NCBI RefSeq assembly: GCF_028368935.1
Contig: NZ_JAQNDK010000001.1
Coordinates: 1-64,000, forward strand
DNA from: Sorangium aterium
GTDB lineage: Bacteria; Myxococcota_A; Polyangia; Polyangiales; Polyangiaceae
Length of the DNA stretch: 64,000 nt
Direction: 5' to 3'
Each line of letters begins with the position of its first letter. The first letter of the stretch is position 1. Of the stretch, positions 27,352 through 36,316 are shown piece after piece. The position numbers were made by a program, and so were the translations under genes. The notes below the pieces were generated by a model. That model was not told the origin of the DNA, did not search any database, and saw nothing but the letters and a program-made list of their open reading frames with translations.

Positions 27352-28168
27352 ATGGCATCGAACCTGTTGCACCGGTACGCAGGGGCTGCAGCGACTTGTT
27401 GCATCCTACCGATGGCGAGCGGTTGTGTCGGCGAGAGCGAGGGCAACGAGCCACGCCAGGAGCCTGTGGCCGAAGTGGCCGAGGCGCTCACCATCACCGC
27501 CCCGGTCTACCAGAGCACGACGCAGGGCCTCCTTGCCGACACCAACGGGAAGAAGACCGTCGCGTCGTCGAGCGGCCTTCATACGGTCTGGGCCGACGGG
27601 GGCACGGTCTACTATTCGAGTTCCACGGATGGCATCACCTGGGCCTCCCCTTCGCCATCGACACTGCAGGTGCCTACAGGCCGGCCATCGCGGCCGCTTC
27701 GAACGGCACCATCGGGGTCCGGAACTCCACCACACAAATGCCAATGATCCTAACAACACTTGGCAGAGCGAGCAGATCGTACCGCGGGCCTCGGTCATCG
27801 ACGTCGCAACGACGATGAAGGGCTGCGATCCGATCCTGCGAATCGTGTATTCTGATTTCTTGCTTGGACCCAACGGCGGCGTCTACGGTCCCACCTACTA
27901 TCGTACGGGGATCTGGGCAGGCGCCGCGGCGGCCACTCCTACCTGGACGGATGCGGCTCCTGTCCTCCTCGACTCGAACGGCAGCTACGGGACGGCCTTG
28001 TTCTGGGAGAGACCCGTCTCCAAGTTCTCATTGCAGAAGCGTGTCTTCTACTCGCTCTTCGAGCGCGAGACGTATCCGGGCGGGAGCCCCAGCTACTCGC
28101 TCGTCGACGCGTACGATACGGTGCCGAACGTAAGTGGCCCGGCTTGCGTTGTCGGTAAAACGCTGTGA
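27352..28168 (+). pseudogene. Frameshifted secreted BNR/sialidase-like repeat lipoprotein
   Basis: The start at 27352 has GGAGG six bases upstream and leads into a lipoprotein signal (ILPMASGC). Sense continues as VYYSSSTDGITWASP, a BNR/sialidase-type Asp-box repeat (SxDGxTW). At 27648-27656 sense passes to a second frame (AGAYRPAIAAASNGTIGV). At 27712-27724 it passes to a third (HTNANDPNNTWQSEQIV...CDPILRIVYSDF), which runs to 28168. Each shift equals the loss of one base, near short C or G runs. The gene is either a pseudogene or carries sequencing errors. A translated product would stop at 27747. Confidence 0.75.
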
Positions 28169-28169
28169 G

Positions 28170-28373
28170 GTGAGCGGGTGGGACCTGCCCTGGGTTGCAA
28201 GCCACGTTGACGCCGGCACGAGCGCATAGAGCACATCGACATCCTCATTGGTCAGGCCGATGCAGCCGTCGGTGGGCCCCCAAAGCTTCTGAAGACCGGT
28301 GGTGTTGGCGAAACGGATCCAGGCGCGCGCGAGGCCGGCGAGGCGGGGGTCGCTGCTGTGGATGCCGCGGCCG
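28170..28373 (-). pseudogene. Possible relic of an L,D-transpeptidase (YkuD) domain
   Basis: A minus-strand frame reads DGCIGLTNEDVDVLYALVP, close to the YkuD active-site motif (S)HGCIRLxNxDVxxLYxLVP with the catalytic Cys. The His before Gly-Cys is Asp and the Arg after it is Gly. The conserved upstream HGT segment appears at best as IHSSD. No full domain or start is present, so this is a degraded fragment. It lies between the BNR-like pseudogene and a small intact gene. Confidence 0.4.
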
Positions 28374-28769
28374 TCACCCGCGATCGTCGGCCGCCATGGA
28401 GCGCAGGACGCGCTCGGAGGCTTCGGCGTGCTTGAGCAGCAGCGCCGCAAAACCGCGCTGAAGCTCGATCTTGCGGCGCATCCACGCTTCGAAGGCGCCG
28501 CGGTCGAAGCGCGCGAGGTCGTGGGGCGCGGCGGGCAAATCGCCCGCAGCCCGCATCGTCTCCGCGGCGCGGCCCGCCGCCTCGCCGATCTCGCGATAGC
28601 CGGCGGCCACCCGGCGCATCGCGTCGTGTTCGAGGCGGGCCTCGGGCGTTGCGCTGCCCACCCAGCGCGCGTGGGCTTCCAGGTTGTCGGCCACGTGTCG
28701 GAACAGCTCCGCCAGCCGCTCGGGAACCACCGCGTCGTTCGCCAGATCTTGTCCACAGGGCTCGTCCAT
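28374..28769 (-). CDS. Small helical cytosolic protein, unknown function
   Basis: 131 aa with no signal peptide. The sequence is almost entirely amphipathic helix, rich in Ala, Arg and Glu (PERLAELFRHVADNLEAHARWVG; MRRKIELQRGFAALLLKHAEASERVL), suggesting a four-helix bundle. ATG at 28769 has a strong GGAGG five bases upstream. It is divergent from the NTF2-like gene at 28933; the 163-base gap between them must hold both promoters. I recognise no family. Confidence 0.7.
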   Translation of the reverse strand: MDEPCGQDLANDAVVPERLAELFRHVADNLEAHARWVGSATPEARLEHDAMRRVAAGYREIGEAAGRAAETMRAAGDLPAAPHDLARFDRGAFEAWMRRKIELQRGFAALLLKHAEASERVLRSMAADDRG

Positions 28770-28932
28770 CGGTACCTCCTGCCCATGCGCCCCAACGCGC
28801 GAGGCGTCGGGTCGTGACCGCAGGCCACAGTCCAGGAGCGGGCGGCCGGGCGTGTGTTATCCATGGCGGCAGCAGTCTTGTCGTCCCCCGCGCCCGCCAC
28901 GATGGCGGGTTGCCCGTCCCGGAGCCCTGCCG

Positions 28933-29319
28933 ATGACCGACGTCCACCACGCCGAAGCCACCGCCTTCTTCGACGACTTCGTCGCCGCGTTCGCGCACTT
29001 CGACGGGCCGCTGATCGCCCGCCGCTACCACGTGCCGTACCTCGCGATGCACGCCGCCGGCCTGCACGACCTGCTGACGAGCGCGGAGGCCGTCGGAGCC
29101 TACTTCCAGCGCATCGTCGACCAGTACCGCGGCGACGGCTGCACGGCCTGCCGCCACCGCGGGCTCCAGGTGCTCACGATGGGGGGCGAGGCGCTGCTCG
29201 CCACCGTGTCGTGGGACCTGCTGGACGCGTCAGGCGGCGTGCTGTCGACCTGGCGCGAGAGCTACAACCTGCTGCGCACGCCGCAGGGGCTGCGCATCTT
29301 CGCGTCGACGGACCACTGA
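28933..29319 (+). CDS. NTF2/SnoaL-like fold protein
   Basis: 128 aa. The pattern FFDDFVAAFAHFDGPLIARRYHVPYLAMHAAG, a central helix with VGAYFQRIVDQY, then LTMGGEALLATVSWDLLDASG and SYNLLRTPQGLRIFASTDH, fits the cone-shaped NTF2-like fold (SnoaL/DUF4440 group). Members bind small hydrophobic ligands or act as isomerases; none of those functions can be assigned here. ATG at 28933 has GGAG eight bases upstream. Confidence 0.7.
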   Translation: MTDVHHAEATAFFDDFVAAFAHFDGPLIARRYHVPYLAMHAAGLHDLLTSAEAVGAYFQRIVDQYRGDGCTACRHRGLQVLTMGGEALLATVSWDLLDASGGVLSTWRESYNLLRTPQGLRIFASTDH

Positions 29320-29497
29320 TTGAGCAGCTCCGCCGTCGCGTGGCGGGGGTGGCATCCATTTGAAATTCAGACTCCTCGTAGCGGCCGCGCGCTCCCGGCG
29401 CGGAAGCGCAAGAAAGCGACCGCCTGAGCGCGAGCGGCCAACGAAGCCGAGCGCGCGACGGTCCTCGAGAGGATCGCCGGCGCCGGACCTCGGCCGA

Positions 29498-30325
29498 TCA
29501 GATGCTGCACTCCACGAAGCCCTGCGTGTTCGTGGAGACGTTCATCTCCCACCTGGACTGGGCGGCGTCGTACTGGACGACCACGCCGGTGGAGACGCCG
29601 CCGCGGAGAATGCCGCCAATCCCCTTGAGCCAGCACGTCTTGCCGGTCACCGCGGGGCCGAGGTCCACCGACCCTGCCTGGATGCCGTGGTAAGCCTCGC
29701 CGAGGTAGTCCGTCACCTGTACGCAGCTCGCGTAGCCGGCGACCTTCCCCTGCCCGTGGAGGTACCAGGAGCCGCCGTCTTTCTCCACGCCGATGTAGTC
29801 CGACGCGCTGGCGAAATTGTCGCTGCCCTCGTAGTTGATGACCTGCGTCAGGAAGCAGCGTCGGTTGTTGCTGGTGGACGCGAGGTACACCCTGGGGTTG
29901 GTCGTGGTGTAGCTGTTGTTGGAGTAACCGACTTGCGTGATCATGGTGCCGGGGTTGGCGAGCCCGCCGTAGGCGCGAACCGACACCCCCGAGTCGGCGT
30001 GCGCGAACACGCGCGCCGTTCCGAGCCAGCTGTACATCGCCACGTTGCCACCGTCCCGGAGGTTGCCGGTCACGCCCATGATGTAGGCCGCGTTCCCGCT
30101 CCAGGTGCCGAGGTTCTGAAAGGCGTTGCCCGACGTCGCGGTGGCGCTGCTGTACCCGAACGCGGCAAACGTCTGCTCGGCGGTGCCGATCGCCTCGTCC
30201 TCGCCCCCGTCGACGTCGCCGTTGCCCTGATCCGGGCTCTCGACCCCGACGTTGCACCCCAGGAGGGCGACGACCGAAGCGACCGACAGCACGCGAAAAC
30301 AAGCGCGAGCTAGTTGCATGTGCAT
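29498..30325 (-). CDS. Secreted lipoprotein, unknown function
   Basis: 275 aa. The signal peptide ends in VVALLGC, followed by an acidic linker. The rest is rich in Gly, Ser, Thr, Asn and Tyr with a beta-strand pattern (NAAYIMGVTGNLRDGGNVAMYSW; RVYLASTSNNRRCFLTQVINYEG) and four cysteines near RRCFLT, YASCVQV, KTCWLKG and the C-terminal VECSI. It looks like a surface beta-sandwich protein. ATG at 30325 has GGGGA seven bases upstream; a second ATG lies six bases on. Confidence 0.7.
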   Translation of the reverse strand: MHMQLARACFRVLSVASVVALLGCNVGVESPDQGNGDVDGGEDEAIGTAEQTFAAFGYSSATATSGNAFQNLGTWSGNAAYIMGVTGNLRDGGNVAMYSWLGTARVFAHADSGVSVRAYGGLANPGTMITQVGYSNNSYTTTNPRVYLASTSNNRRCFLTQVINYEGSDNFASASDYIGVEKDGGSWYLHGQGKVAGYASCVQVTDYLGEAYHGIQAGSVDLGPAVTGKTCWLKGIGGILRGGVSTGVVVQYDAAQSRWEMNVSTNTQGFVECSI

Positions 30326-30655
30326 AGGATGTTCCCCTTTTCGAACGCAGCGGGCCGAGGCGGCGCGCTGCAACGGCGATGCTACGCTGACCCGACCCGG
30401 TGACAACGGACACGCGGCTTACGGCTCGCGCGGGGCGGCGTTTTCGAAAAGAGCGTCGAGGGAGGCTGCGCGCGCCACAGGTTCGCGGCAAACGCGCTCG
30501 GTCGCGCAGCGCCCACCGACCCGAGGCGCCCCGACAGCCGGCGACTGGGCGGTAGAAGGCGCATTCGACGTCCTAGCCTCCCACTGCGACGACCCGTTGG
30601 CGTCGCGCTGGGCCGGATACTCCAATCAACTGCAACTGTGGTACCAGGCTGGACC
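30326..30655. other. Intergenic region, nothing recognised
   Basis: About 330 bases between divergent genes. The left end carries the lipoprotein ribosome-binding site. No repeat, terminator or gene is seen; both promoters should lie here. Confidence 0.4.
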
Positions 30656-31594
30656 ATGTTCGAATTTTTGAAGCCGGCGCGCTTGGTCGACATCGTGGGC
30701 ACGGAGTTCATCGTGGGCGTCGGGATCCACGCCTTGCGCGCGCGCGGTCCCGTGCGGGTGGTCGAAGCCGGTGGACGTTTCGACTTGCGGGTCGGCCCCG
30801 CGACGCTGGAGACGTTGGACGGCGCCGCGTGGTCGGCGTATCCGTTCGCGCTCACAGCAGGGCTTGGCGGGGACGCGCAGTTCGAGGGACGGACTTTTGC
30901 CGTCGAGCCGCGCGAATTCACCGTGCTCGAGTTCCCGGGTGAGGTTTGGTTTGGCTTGGAAGTGCGCTTGACGGAGCAGCGCACCACGAGCGGCCCCTGC
31001 CTCGTCAGTTCGCAGACCGTGAGCCTCGGCGTCACGCCAACGCGGCGCTTCGCCAGGCCACTGGAGAAAGCCCAATGGATCGCTGGATCCCCGTGGCGCG
31101 CGTCGACCGCGCCGGAGGTATGGCCACCCGAAGTCGTGCATCGCAGTCTGCTCCCCGAGCAGCACACCGCGGTGCACGTCGCGCCCGAGCTCTATGGCGT
31201 CTTGCGCGATCGCGAGGAAGGAGACTTGCGCTTCAGCTTTCCTCGCGAGAAATACGATGAAGCCCTCCGGATCTGGCGCAGCGCCGCCATCGCCGTCGAG
31301 GACACCGAGATGCGGCAGTCGACGAGCCCGTCGCTGCGCGACCTGACAGGCCCGCAGCTCTCCGCATCCTCGCTCTTGTTGCTACCGTGGCTCGGCCTCG
31401 AGCTCACGCGACGCGCCCGCGGAAATCCCATCGTGCAACTCTTCAACGATCAGCTGTGCTGTATCGACGACGAGGACCCGGACTGGCGCGAAGCTCTGGC
31501 AGCGGAGGGCACGCGCCTTTCAAGCAGCCCCGACGGTCTTGTTCAGAGCACGCCCTTGACCTTTCGCGACGGCGCGTGGGTGGCCGTTGAGTGA
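30656..31594 (+). CDS. Cytosolic protein, unknown function
   Basis: 312 aa with no signal peptide. The composition is ordinary for a globular protein (FEFLKPARLVDIVGTEFIVGVGIHALRARG; LLPWLGLELTRRARGNPIVQLF; DEDPDWREALAAEGTRLSSS). N- and C-terminal parts look like alpha/beta folds but no motif is recognised. ATG at 30656 lacks a strong ribosome-binding site; a GTG at 30638 is the only other nearby choice. The mid-region codon use is slightly less G+C-biased than in neighbours, which could reflect a more recent arrival. Confidence 0.65.
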   Translation: MFEFLKPARLVDIVGTEFIVGVGIHALRARGPVRVVEAGGRFDLRVGPATLETLDGAAWSAYPFALTAGLGGDAQFEGRTFAVEPREFTVLEFPGEVWFGLEVRLTEQRTTSGPCLVSSQTVSLGVTPTRRFARPLEKAQWIAGSPWRASTAPEVWPPEVVHRSLLPEQHTAVHVAPELYGVLRDREEGDLRFSFPREKYDEALRIWRSAAIAVEDTEMRQSTSPSLRDLTGPQLSASSLLLLPWLGLELTRRARGNPIVQLFNDQLCCIDDEDPDWREALAAEGTRLSSSPDGLVQSTPLTFRDGAWVAVE

Positions 31595-31740
31595 TTGCTT
31601 TGGGCGCCCCGGCAAAACCCCGCGCCAGCGGCGCAGGGCGCTGCTCCCCGCCCGAGTGGCGTCGCCGTGTGTCGTGCGCCGATTGGTGATCGGCTGTCAA
31701 CTCGGCGAGGGGTAGGCGCGGTGGGTGCGAGGCGGCGCGC

Positions 31741-32130
31741 TCAGAACATGGCGCGGGGGTTCGGCGCGTCGGCCGGGATGTCCTGGAGCACGTCCCAGTG
31801 CTCGCAGAAGCGCCCGTCGGCGACGCGGAAGATGTCGACCACCGCGACTCCGCGCGGCCGCCGCGGGTTCACGAGCTTGTAGTGCACCACGGCGTACTCG
31901 GCGTCGGCGATCATGCGCTGGATCTCGACCTGCGCGCCGTGAAGCGGCGTCTCGCCGTCGCGGAAATAGGCGATGAAGGCCTCGCAGCCGTTCGTCCCGG
32001 GCGCGGCGCGCGCGTCGGGGTTGTGGTCGACGAAGTCGGCGGTCAACAGCGCGCGGACGGCGTCCCAGTGCTTGCCGACCACGGCGTCGTACAGCTCGAG
32101 CAGCATCCGCTTGTTGCGTTCGGGGTTCAT
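31741..32130 (-). CDS. SnoaL/NTF2-like protein
   Basis: 129 aa. The pattern NKRMLLELYDAVVGKHWDAVRALLTADFVDHNPDA, CEAFIAYFRDGET and VVDIFRVADGRFCEHWDVLQDIPADAPNP is the classic SnoaL-like (polyketide cyclase / DUF4440) layout, with the HWD end motif. Such proteins bind small hydrophobic molecules; the substrate is unknown. It lies 140 bases behind an AraC-family regulator on the same strand, which may control it. No clear ribosome-binding site precedes the ATG at 32130. Confidence 0.82.
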   Translation of the reverse strand: MNPERNKRMLLELYDAVVGKHWDAVRALLTADFVDHNPDARAAPGTNGCEAFIAYFRDGETPLHGAQVEIQRMIADAEYAVVHYKLVNPRRPRGVAVVDIFRVADGRFCEHWDVLQDIPADAPNPRAMF

Positions 32131-32270
32131 ACGGAGGGGGCGTGCCTTTCTGCACCGGGGGGCATGGTCGCTCGCCGGTGCGTGCTCACCCTCGCAGCGG
32201 GGCGCGCGGCGGGCTTGAACCTGCGCGCCAATCGTCGGCCGCAGCGCGCGCACCGCGCCGTGGGCGCGTG

Positions 32271-33194
32271 CTAGCGCGTGCGCGCGACCGCGCGGTACGC
32301 GCTCGGCGGCATGCCCGACGCGGCGCGGAACTCGCGCGCCAGGTGGGCCGCGTCGCTGAACCCGTACGCGTGCGCGATCTCGGTGAGCGGCCGAAGCGAG
32401 CCGGCGATCGCGACGGTGGCGTCGCGCATGCGCACGCGGCGCGCGAGCGCCGAGGCAGTGGTGCCGTGTGCCGCGAGCCGGCGTTGCAGCGTGCGGACCG
32501 ACTGGCGCGTGGCGTGCGCGAGGCCCTGCGACGTCCACGGCGCGTGCGGCTCGCGCACGATCGCCGCGAGCGTGGTGGCGACCGGGTCGTCCGCGGCGCT
32601 CGGCGGGTGCAACGTCTGGCGCGCGGACGGCGCCGGCGCGGTCCGGCGCGACCACGCGAGGCGGAGCGCGACCGGCGGCTCGGCTAGCGACGCGGGCCCG
32701 AGCCAATGGGCGTCGCAGGCGAGCTCGCGCCACGGTCCGCGCGCGGCGCGCGCCGCGACGACGAGCTCGCCGTGGCCCATCCGGCGGAGCAACGCGGCGA
32801 GCACCCCGGTGATCATCACGGTCTGGCTCGCGGGGGCGAGCGCGCCGGCGTACGGCTGCGCCGCGAGCTGCAGGGCGCCGGCGCCGTCGGGCGCGAACCG
32901 CGTCTGGTGGCGCACGCCCCACGCGCGCTCGAGCGCGCTCCAGCGATGCGCGAGCTGCGCCACGCTCGCGGCGCTCTCGAGCAGGTAGAGCGTCGGCGAG
33001 AAGGTCAGCGCGTCGAGCCCGTCGCCCAGCGCGAAGACGGCGCCGAGCCCACCGACGCGTGCGCGCTCCGCGACGAGCGCCCGCAGCGGCGCCGCGGGGC
33101 TGAGGGCCTGCAGGGCGGGGTCGGGCGCGCGCGCGACGTGCGCGCGGACGCGCTGCGCGAGGTGGAGCAGCTGCAGGCTGACGTTCTGCGACAC
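32271..33194 (-). CDS. AraC-family transcriptional regulator
   Basis: About 307 aa from a GTG at 33194; an upstream GTG at 33266 would add 24 Arg-rich residues. The N-terminal part resembles the ligand-sensing domain of AraC regulators of the Arabinose_bd type. The C-terminal 100 residues hold two helix-turn-helix motifs (GLAHATRQSVRTLQRRLAAHG; PLTEIAHAYGFSDAAHLAREFRAASG), the second in the usual family form with GFSDxAHLxRxF. The SnoaL-like gene downstream on the same strand is a likely target. Confidence 0.85.
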   Translation of the reverse strand: MSQNVSLQLLHLAQRVRAHVARAPDPALQALSPAAPLRALVAERARVGGLGAVFALGDGLDALTFSPTLYLLESAASVAQLAHRWSALERAWGVRHQTRFAPDGAGALQLAAQPYAGALAPASQTVMITGVLAALLRRMGHGELVVAARAARGPWRELACDAHWLGPASLAEPPVALRLAWSRRTAPAPSARQTLHPPSAADDPVATTLAAIVREPHAPWTSQGLAHATRQSVRTLQRRLAAHGTTASALARRVRMRDATVAIAGSLRPLTEIAHAYGFSDAAHLAREFRAASGMPPSAYRAVARTR

Positions 33195-33640
33195 GGCGTG
33201 TGGGCGCAGCGACAGGCGTGTGGCCGGCCGCGCGCGAGTGTGGCATCTGCGCGCGCGGGCCGCCACGGTCGTGCGCCCGCGAGGGCGAAGGGCGCGCGCG
33301 CTAACCTCTCCCTCCTGGGCGATCTCTCGCCGCCCGAGCGCGAGTTCGCCTTCGGCGCGCCCGCAGGCTGTGGAGTGAAGGCTGCCTCATCGTTGGTGCT
33401 AGCGAGGTCGACGACACGCACTACCCGCGGCATCGCCTGCGGGGCGCTGACGAGCCCCGAGAGGGTGCGAGCGGCGATCTGCGCGGTCGTGAGGTTGCCC
33501 GTCGCGTGGGCGGCGGTGATGGTCTGCGTCAGGGTCGCGACGAGCACCTGGCGCGGACCGCTCGCCGGGAGCGAAAGCTGCCTCGGTCACGGGAAGGTTC
33601 GCGGGCCGAACGACTGTGGAGGCGCGCCGGGCACGTCATG
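33195..33640 (-). other. Intergenic region with a possible gene fragment
   Basis: About 445 bases. On the minus strand, 33300-33547 reads as a sensible peptide (TITAAHATGNLTTAQIAARTLSGLV) from a GTG at 33547. It then runs into out-of-frame sequence across the AraC start. It may be the remains of a small gene; nothing supports a whole one. Confidence 0.3.
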
Positions 33641-34630
33641 TCAGCGATCGCAACCTGCGCCGACCGGCTCGAAGGTGATGTGATCGAACATGGAGACGTA
33701 GTCGGGAGACGGCACGCCCGTGTAGGCGATCATGCCGACCTGAAGCGTCGCCGGCAGATCGGCGCGGGTGATGGGCGCGACCGACGTCGGCCACCCCGTG
33801 TCGCCGGGGTGGCGGTAGTAAATCGTGAATGTCGCGCCCGTCCGGCAGAGCCGCAGCTCGGCGTCGGCGGTGAAGGCCGTCTCGCCGTACGTGCTCCTGC
33901 TGTTGGTGGTGCTCTTGTGCTCGACGGCGAGCTGGTTCATCTCGGCGTAGCCGACCACGCCCAACACGTAGTTCTCGGAGCTCCCGCTCGGGTTCCGGCC
34001 CATGAGGCCGCCGACGTCGGCGAACTGGTTCGGCGTCTGGTCGCGGTTCGACGCCCGCCGGGCGTGGACGGTGGCGGTGACCTTGAAGTCGCCGGTCACG
34101 AGCTTGTAGACAAGCACGCCCTGGCTCGCCTGGTACCACAGCGCCCCGCGGTGCGGCGTGAGCGAGAGCGCGCCGCCGCTCACCACCACGTCCGCGAGGT
34201 CGGGCCGCAGCACGGTCCAGTCCGGCGAGAGCGCGCTGCCTTCGAACTCGTCGCCGACCGGGAACGCGCCGCCCGTGCCACCGGTCGGCGCCGCGCCCGC
34301 CGTGCCGGCGCCGCCAGCTCCCGCTGCGCCGCCCGCGCCGCCGTTCCCCGCCCCTCCGGCTGTCTCGCTGATGCCGCCCATCGCAGCCGTGCTGCCTTCG
34401 GTTTCAGATCCGCCGGCCGTCCCCGACGCGTCTGCCGCGGGCCCCCCGCCCGTCCCCGGCGCGCCTGCGGTCGCGGAGCCGCCGGTGGCGGACGCGCCTC
34501 CCGTCGCGCCCGATCCCGCCGCGCCGCCCGTGCCCGCTGCGTCCCCGCCTGCGCTGCAACCGGCGGCGGCAATGAGCGCCGCCGCCAGCGATCCGAGGAA
34601 CTCGGCAAGTCGCCGTCCGACTGCGTTCAT
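33641..34630 (-). CDS. Lipoprotein with a concanavalin-like/DUF1349-type beta-sandwich domain
   Basis: 329 aa. The signal peptide ends in LIAAAGC. A long Gly/Ala/Thr linker follows, then a beta-rich domain: DEFEGSALSPDWTVLRP, GALWYQASQGVLVYKLVTGDFKVTATVHA, ENYVLGVVGYAEMNQLAVEHK and PDYVSMFDHITFEPV. This order matches the DUF1349/regulation-of-enolase-like jelly-roll found in secreted glycan-related proteins. Binding to polysaccharides is plausible. ATG at 34630 has a weak AGG three bases upstream. Confidence 0.78.
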   Translation of the reverse strand: MNAVGRRLAEFLGSLAAALIAAAGCSAGGDAAGTGGAAGSGATGGASATGGSATAGAPGTGGGPAADASGTAGGSETEGSTAAMGGISETAGGAGNGGAGGAAGAGGAGTAGAAPTGGTGGAFPVGDEFEGSALSPDWTVLRPDLADVVVSGGALSLTPHRGALWYQASQGVLVYKLVTGDFKVTATVHARRASNRDQTPNQFADVGGLMGRNPSGSSENYVLGVVGYAEMNQLAVEHKSTTNSRSTYGETAFTADAELRLCRTGATFTIYYRHPGDTGWPTSVAPITRADLPATLQVGMIAYTGVPSPDYVSMFDHITFEPVGAGCDR

Positions 34631-34830
34631 GGGCCTATCGTCTCCGACGTCTCGGAGAAGGACAACGGCGCCGCGCGCGGGCTTGCCCTCAGCGCGGGCA
34701 GCAGAGGGCCCGGTGGGACTTCCTTGAGCTACGGGCCCATGCTCCGGGAGGACTGGAAACAGGGGCGTGCTGGAGCGCACGCGCGGGATGCTCGCGCAGG
34801 TGGCAGCGGGCGAGCGATGAGGCTCCCTCT

Positions 34831-35437
34831 TCAACTCCTGCATTCGGTCGCCAGCGCTCCGCCGGCTGTCGTCGGCGTGCAGACCGAGCAATCGATCTCG
34901 CCGATGACGCAGCTACAGCTCGGATCGTTCGCGCACGCTGCAGGCAGCGCCATGCAGGCCAGGGCGCCGTCGCTCCCCTGCCGGCAATACTCGTCCGTCA
35001 GGCTGCAGTACCCGGTGCCGCAGGGGAACGCCGCACTCGGTGACGGAGAGATAGGCGCTCTCGCCCGCCGCGGCGGCGGCACAGGCGTTGTCGTAGGAGA
35101 CGCCGTCGCATCCGCACACGGAGTCCGCGTCGGGGGGGCAGTCGGCGGGGACGGGCGTGCAATCGCCGATCGGGTAACAGTTGATCTTCAGGCAATACTC
35201 GTTCGCTGCGCACTCGGAGCTGCTGTGGCACTGGCCCGGGTCGAGGCAGCCGCCGCCGCAACCGTCGGTGCCGCCGGTGCCGCCAGTGCCGGTCGTGGAG
35301 CTCGAAGAGCCGCCCGTCCCCGCCGTGGTCGTGGAGGACGACGTATCGCCAGAGGTCTCGACGTCGCCGTCACACGCAATGAAGGCGCCGAGCATCGAGA
35401 GGGCGACGAAGCAGGTGGTCTTGTAGAGTGAGCTCAT
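34831..35437 (-). pseudogene. Frameshifted lipoprotein with a Kazal-like Cys-rich domain
   Basis: From ATG 35437 the protein has a lipoprotein signal (LGAFIAC), a Ser/Thr/Gly linker and Cys-rich sequence including VCGCDGVSYDNAC, the Kazal-type protease-inhibitor core. At about 35022-35036 (a G-run) the frame changes. Sense goes on in the next frame as PCGTGYCSLTDEYC...CANDPSCSCVIGEIDCSVC to the stop at 34831. In the present frame the end of the protein is replaced by basic nonsense. This is either a pseudogene or a sequencing error. If intact, it would be a protease inhibitor or structural surface protein. Confidence 0.75.
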
Positions 35438-35784
35438 GTCGACCTCTCGAAGAAGTACGTGGTCGACGTCGGAGGCACAATCGAGATCGGCTCATGCACG
35501 ATGTCGGCGATGCCCGAGGCGTCGGCCAGGCGCTCGGGCGGCGCGCCGGTCACGCGGACGTCGCCCGAGCCTGAGGCCTGATTGCGCAAACGCATTGTGC
35601 GTCGAGAAGCCAGCGCAGAATCTGCCCGGAGAGCGGCATTGCCTATCCGCACCAGAGTCCGTTCCGCTCTCTCGATCCGGTCGCGCAGCCAGCAGACCGC
35701 CGGGCTCGCGGGCGGCCGCTGCCCCGCCCGGCGCTCGCGCCTTGCCTTCCGGCCCGGCGCAGCGCACCTTCGCGCCCAGCGACC
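35438..35784. other. Intergenic region, nothing recognised
   Basis: About 350 bases between divergent genes. Short open frames exist on both strands but none has a convincing start, composition or motif. Confidence 0.4.
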
Positions 35785-36180
35785 ATGCCCAGCGACGATC
35801 CCTATGTGATGCCCTCCTACGTCAAGCTCCTCGTCGCCGACGCGGAGCGCTCCGCCTCGTTCTACGAGCTCCTCGGCTTCACCCGCGTCCACCAGGATCC
35901 GGTGTTCGTCCACCTGCGCTGGGCGCGCCACGCCGATCTCTTCCTCGTCGCGACGCCGCCGGGGGTCTCGCTCGCCGGGCAGCGCGGCCTGGGCGTCATC
36001 GTCTGCTTCAGCGCCGCCGGCGATCGCGGCATCGAGACCATCGCCGCGCGCGCCGCGGCGGCCGGCGCCGCCGTCGATGGGCCGCGCGACCAGCCGTGGC
36101 ACACGCGGGAGGTCGTCGTCACCGACCCCGACGGCTACCGCGTCTGCTTCGTCGAGCCGAGCACGCCTCTGCAGGGCTGA
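35785..36180 (+). CDS. VOC-family (glyoxalase/bleomycin-resistance-like) protein
   Basis: 131 aa. The typical paired beta-alpha-beta3 unit is seen: YVKLLVADAERSASFYELLGFTRV, DLFLVATPPG, GIETIAARAAAAGAAVDGP and the final VVVTDPDGYRVCFVEPS. The family binds a metal and small substrates and includes glyoxalases and antibiotic-binding proteins. The specific function is unknown. ATG at 35785 has no strong ribosome-binding site; a second ATG lies eight codons on. Confidence 0.85.
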   Translation: MPSDDPYVMPSYVKLLVADAERSASFYELLGFTRVHQDPVFVHLRWARHADLFLVATPPGVSLAGQRGLGVIVCFSAAGDRGIETIAARAAAAGAAVDGPRDQPWHTREVVVTDPDGYRVCFVEPSTPLQG

Positions 36181-36316
36181 CGGCACGCGCGCAGAGACGA
36201 AGACGAACGACGTCAATCGACACGAGCCCGTCGCTCCATCTCCTTCACAGGGGTGGGCCCGGCGCCGGCGCCTCCCAGGGGCGGCGCCGGGCGTGCTCGT
36301 GTATCATCCCATCGGC

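Noticed and set aside
33300-33547. Whole gene upstream of the AraC regulator
   Set aside because: Only a short sensible stretch is present and it runs out of frame across the AraC start.
25845-35437. Mobile element explaining the broken genes
   Set aside because: No transposase, integrase, target duplication or terminal inverted repeat was seen.
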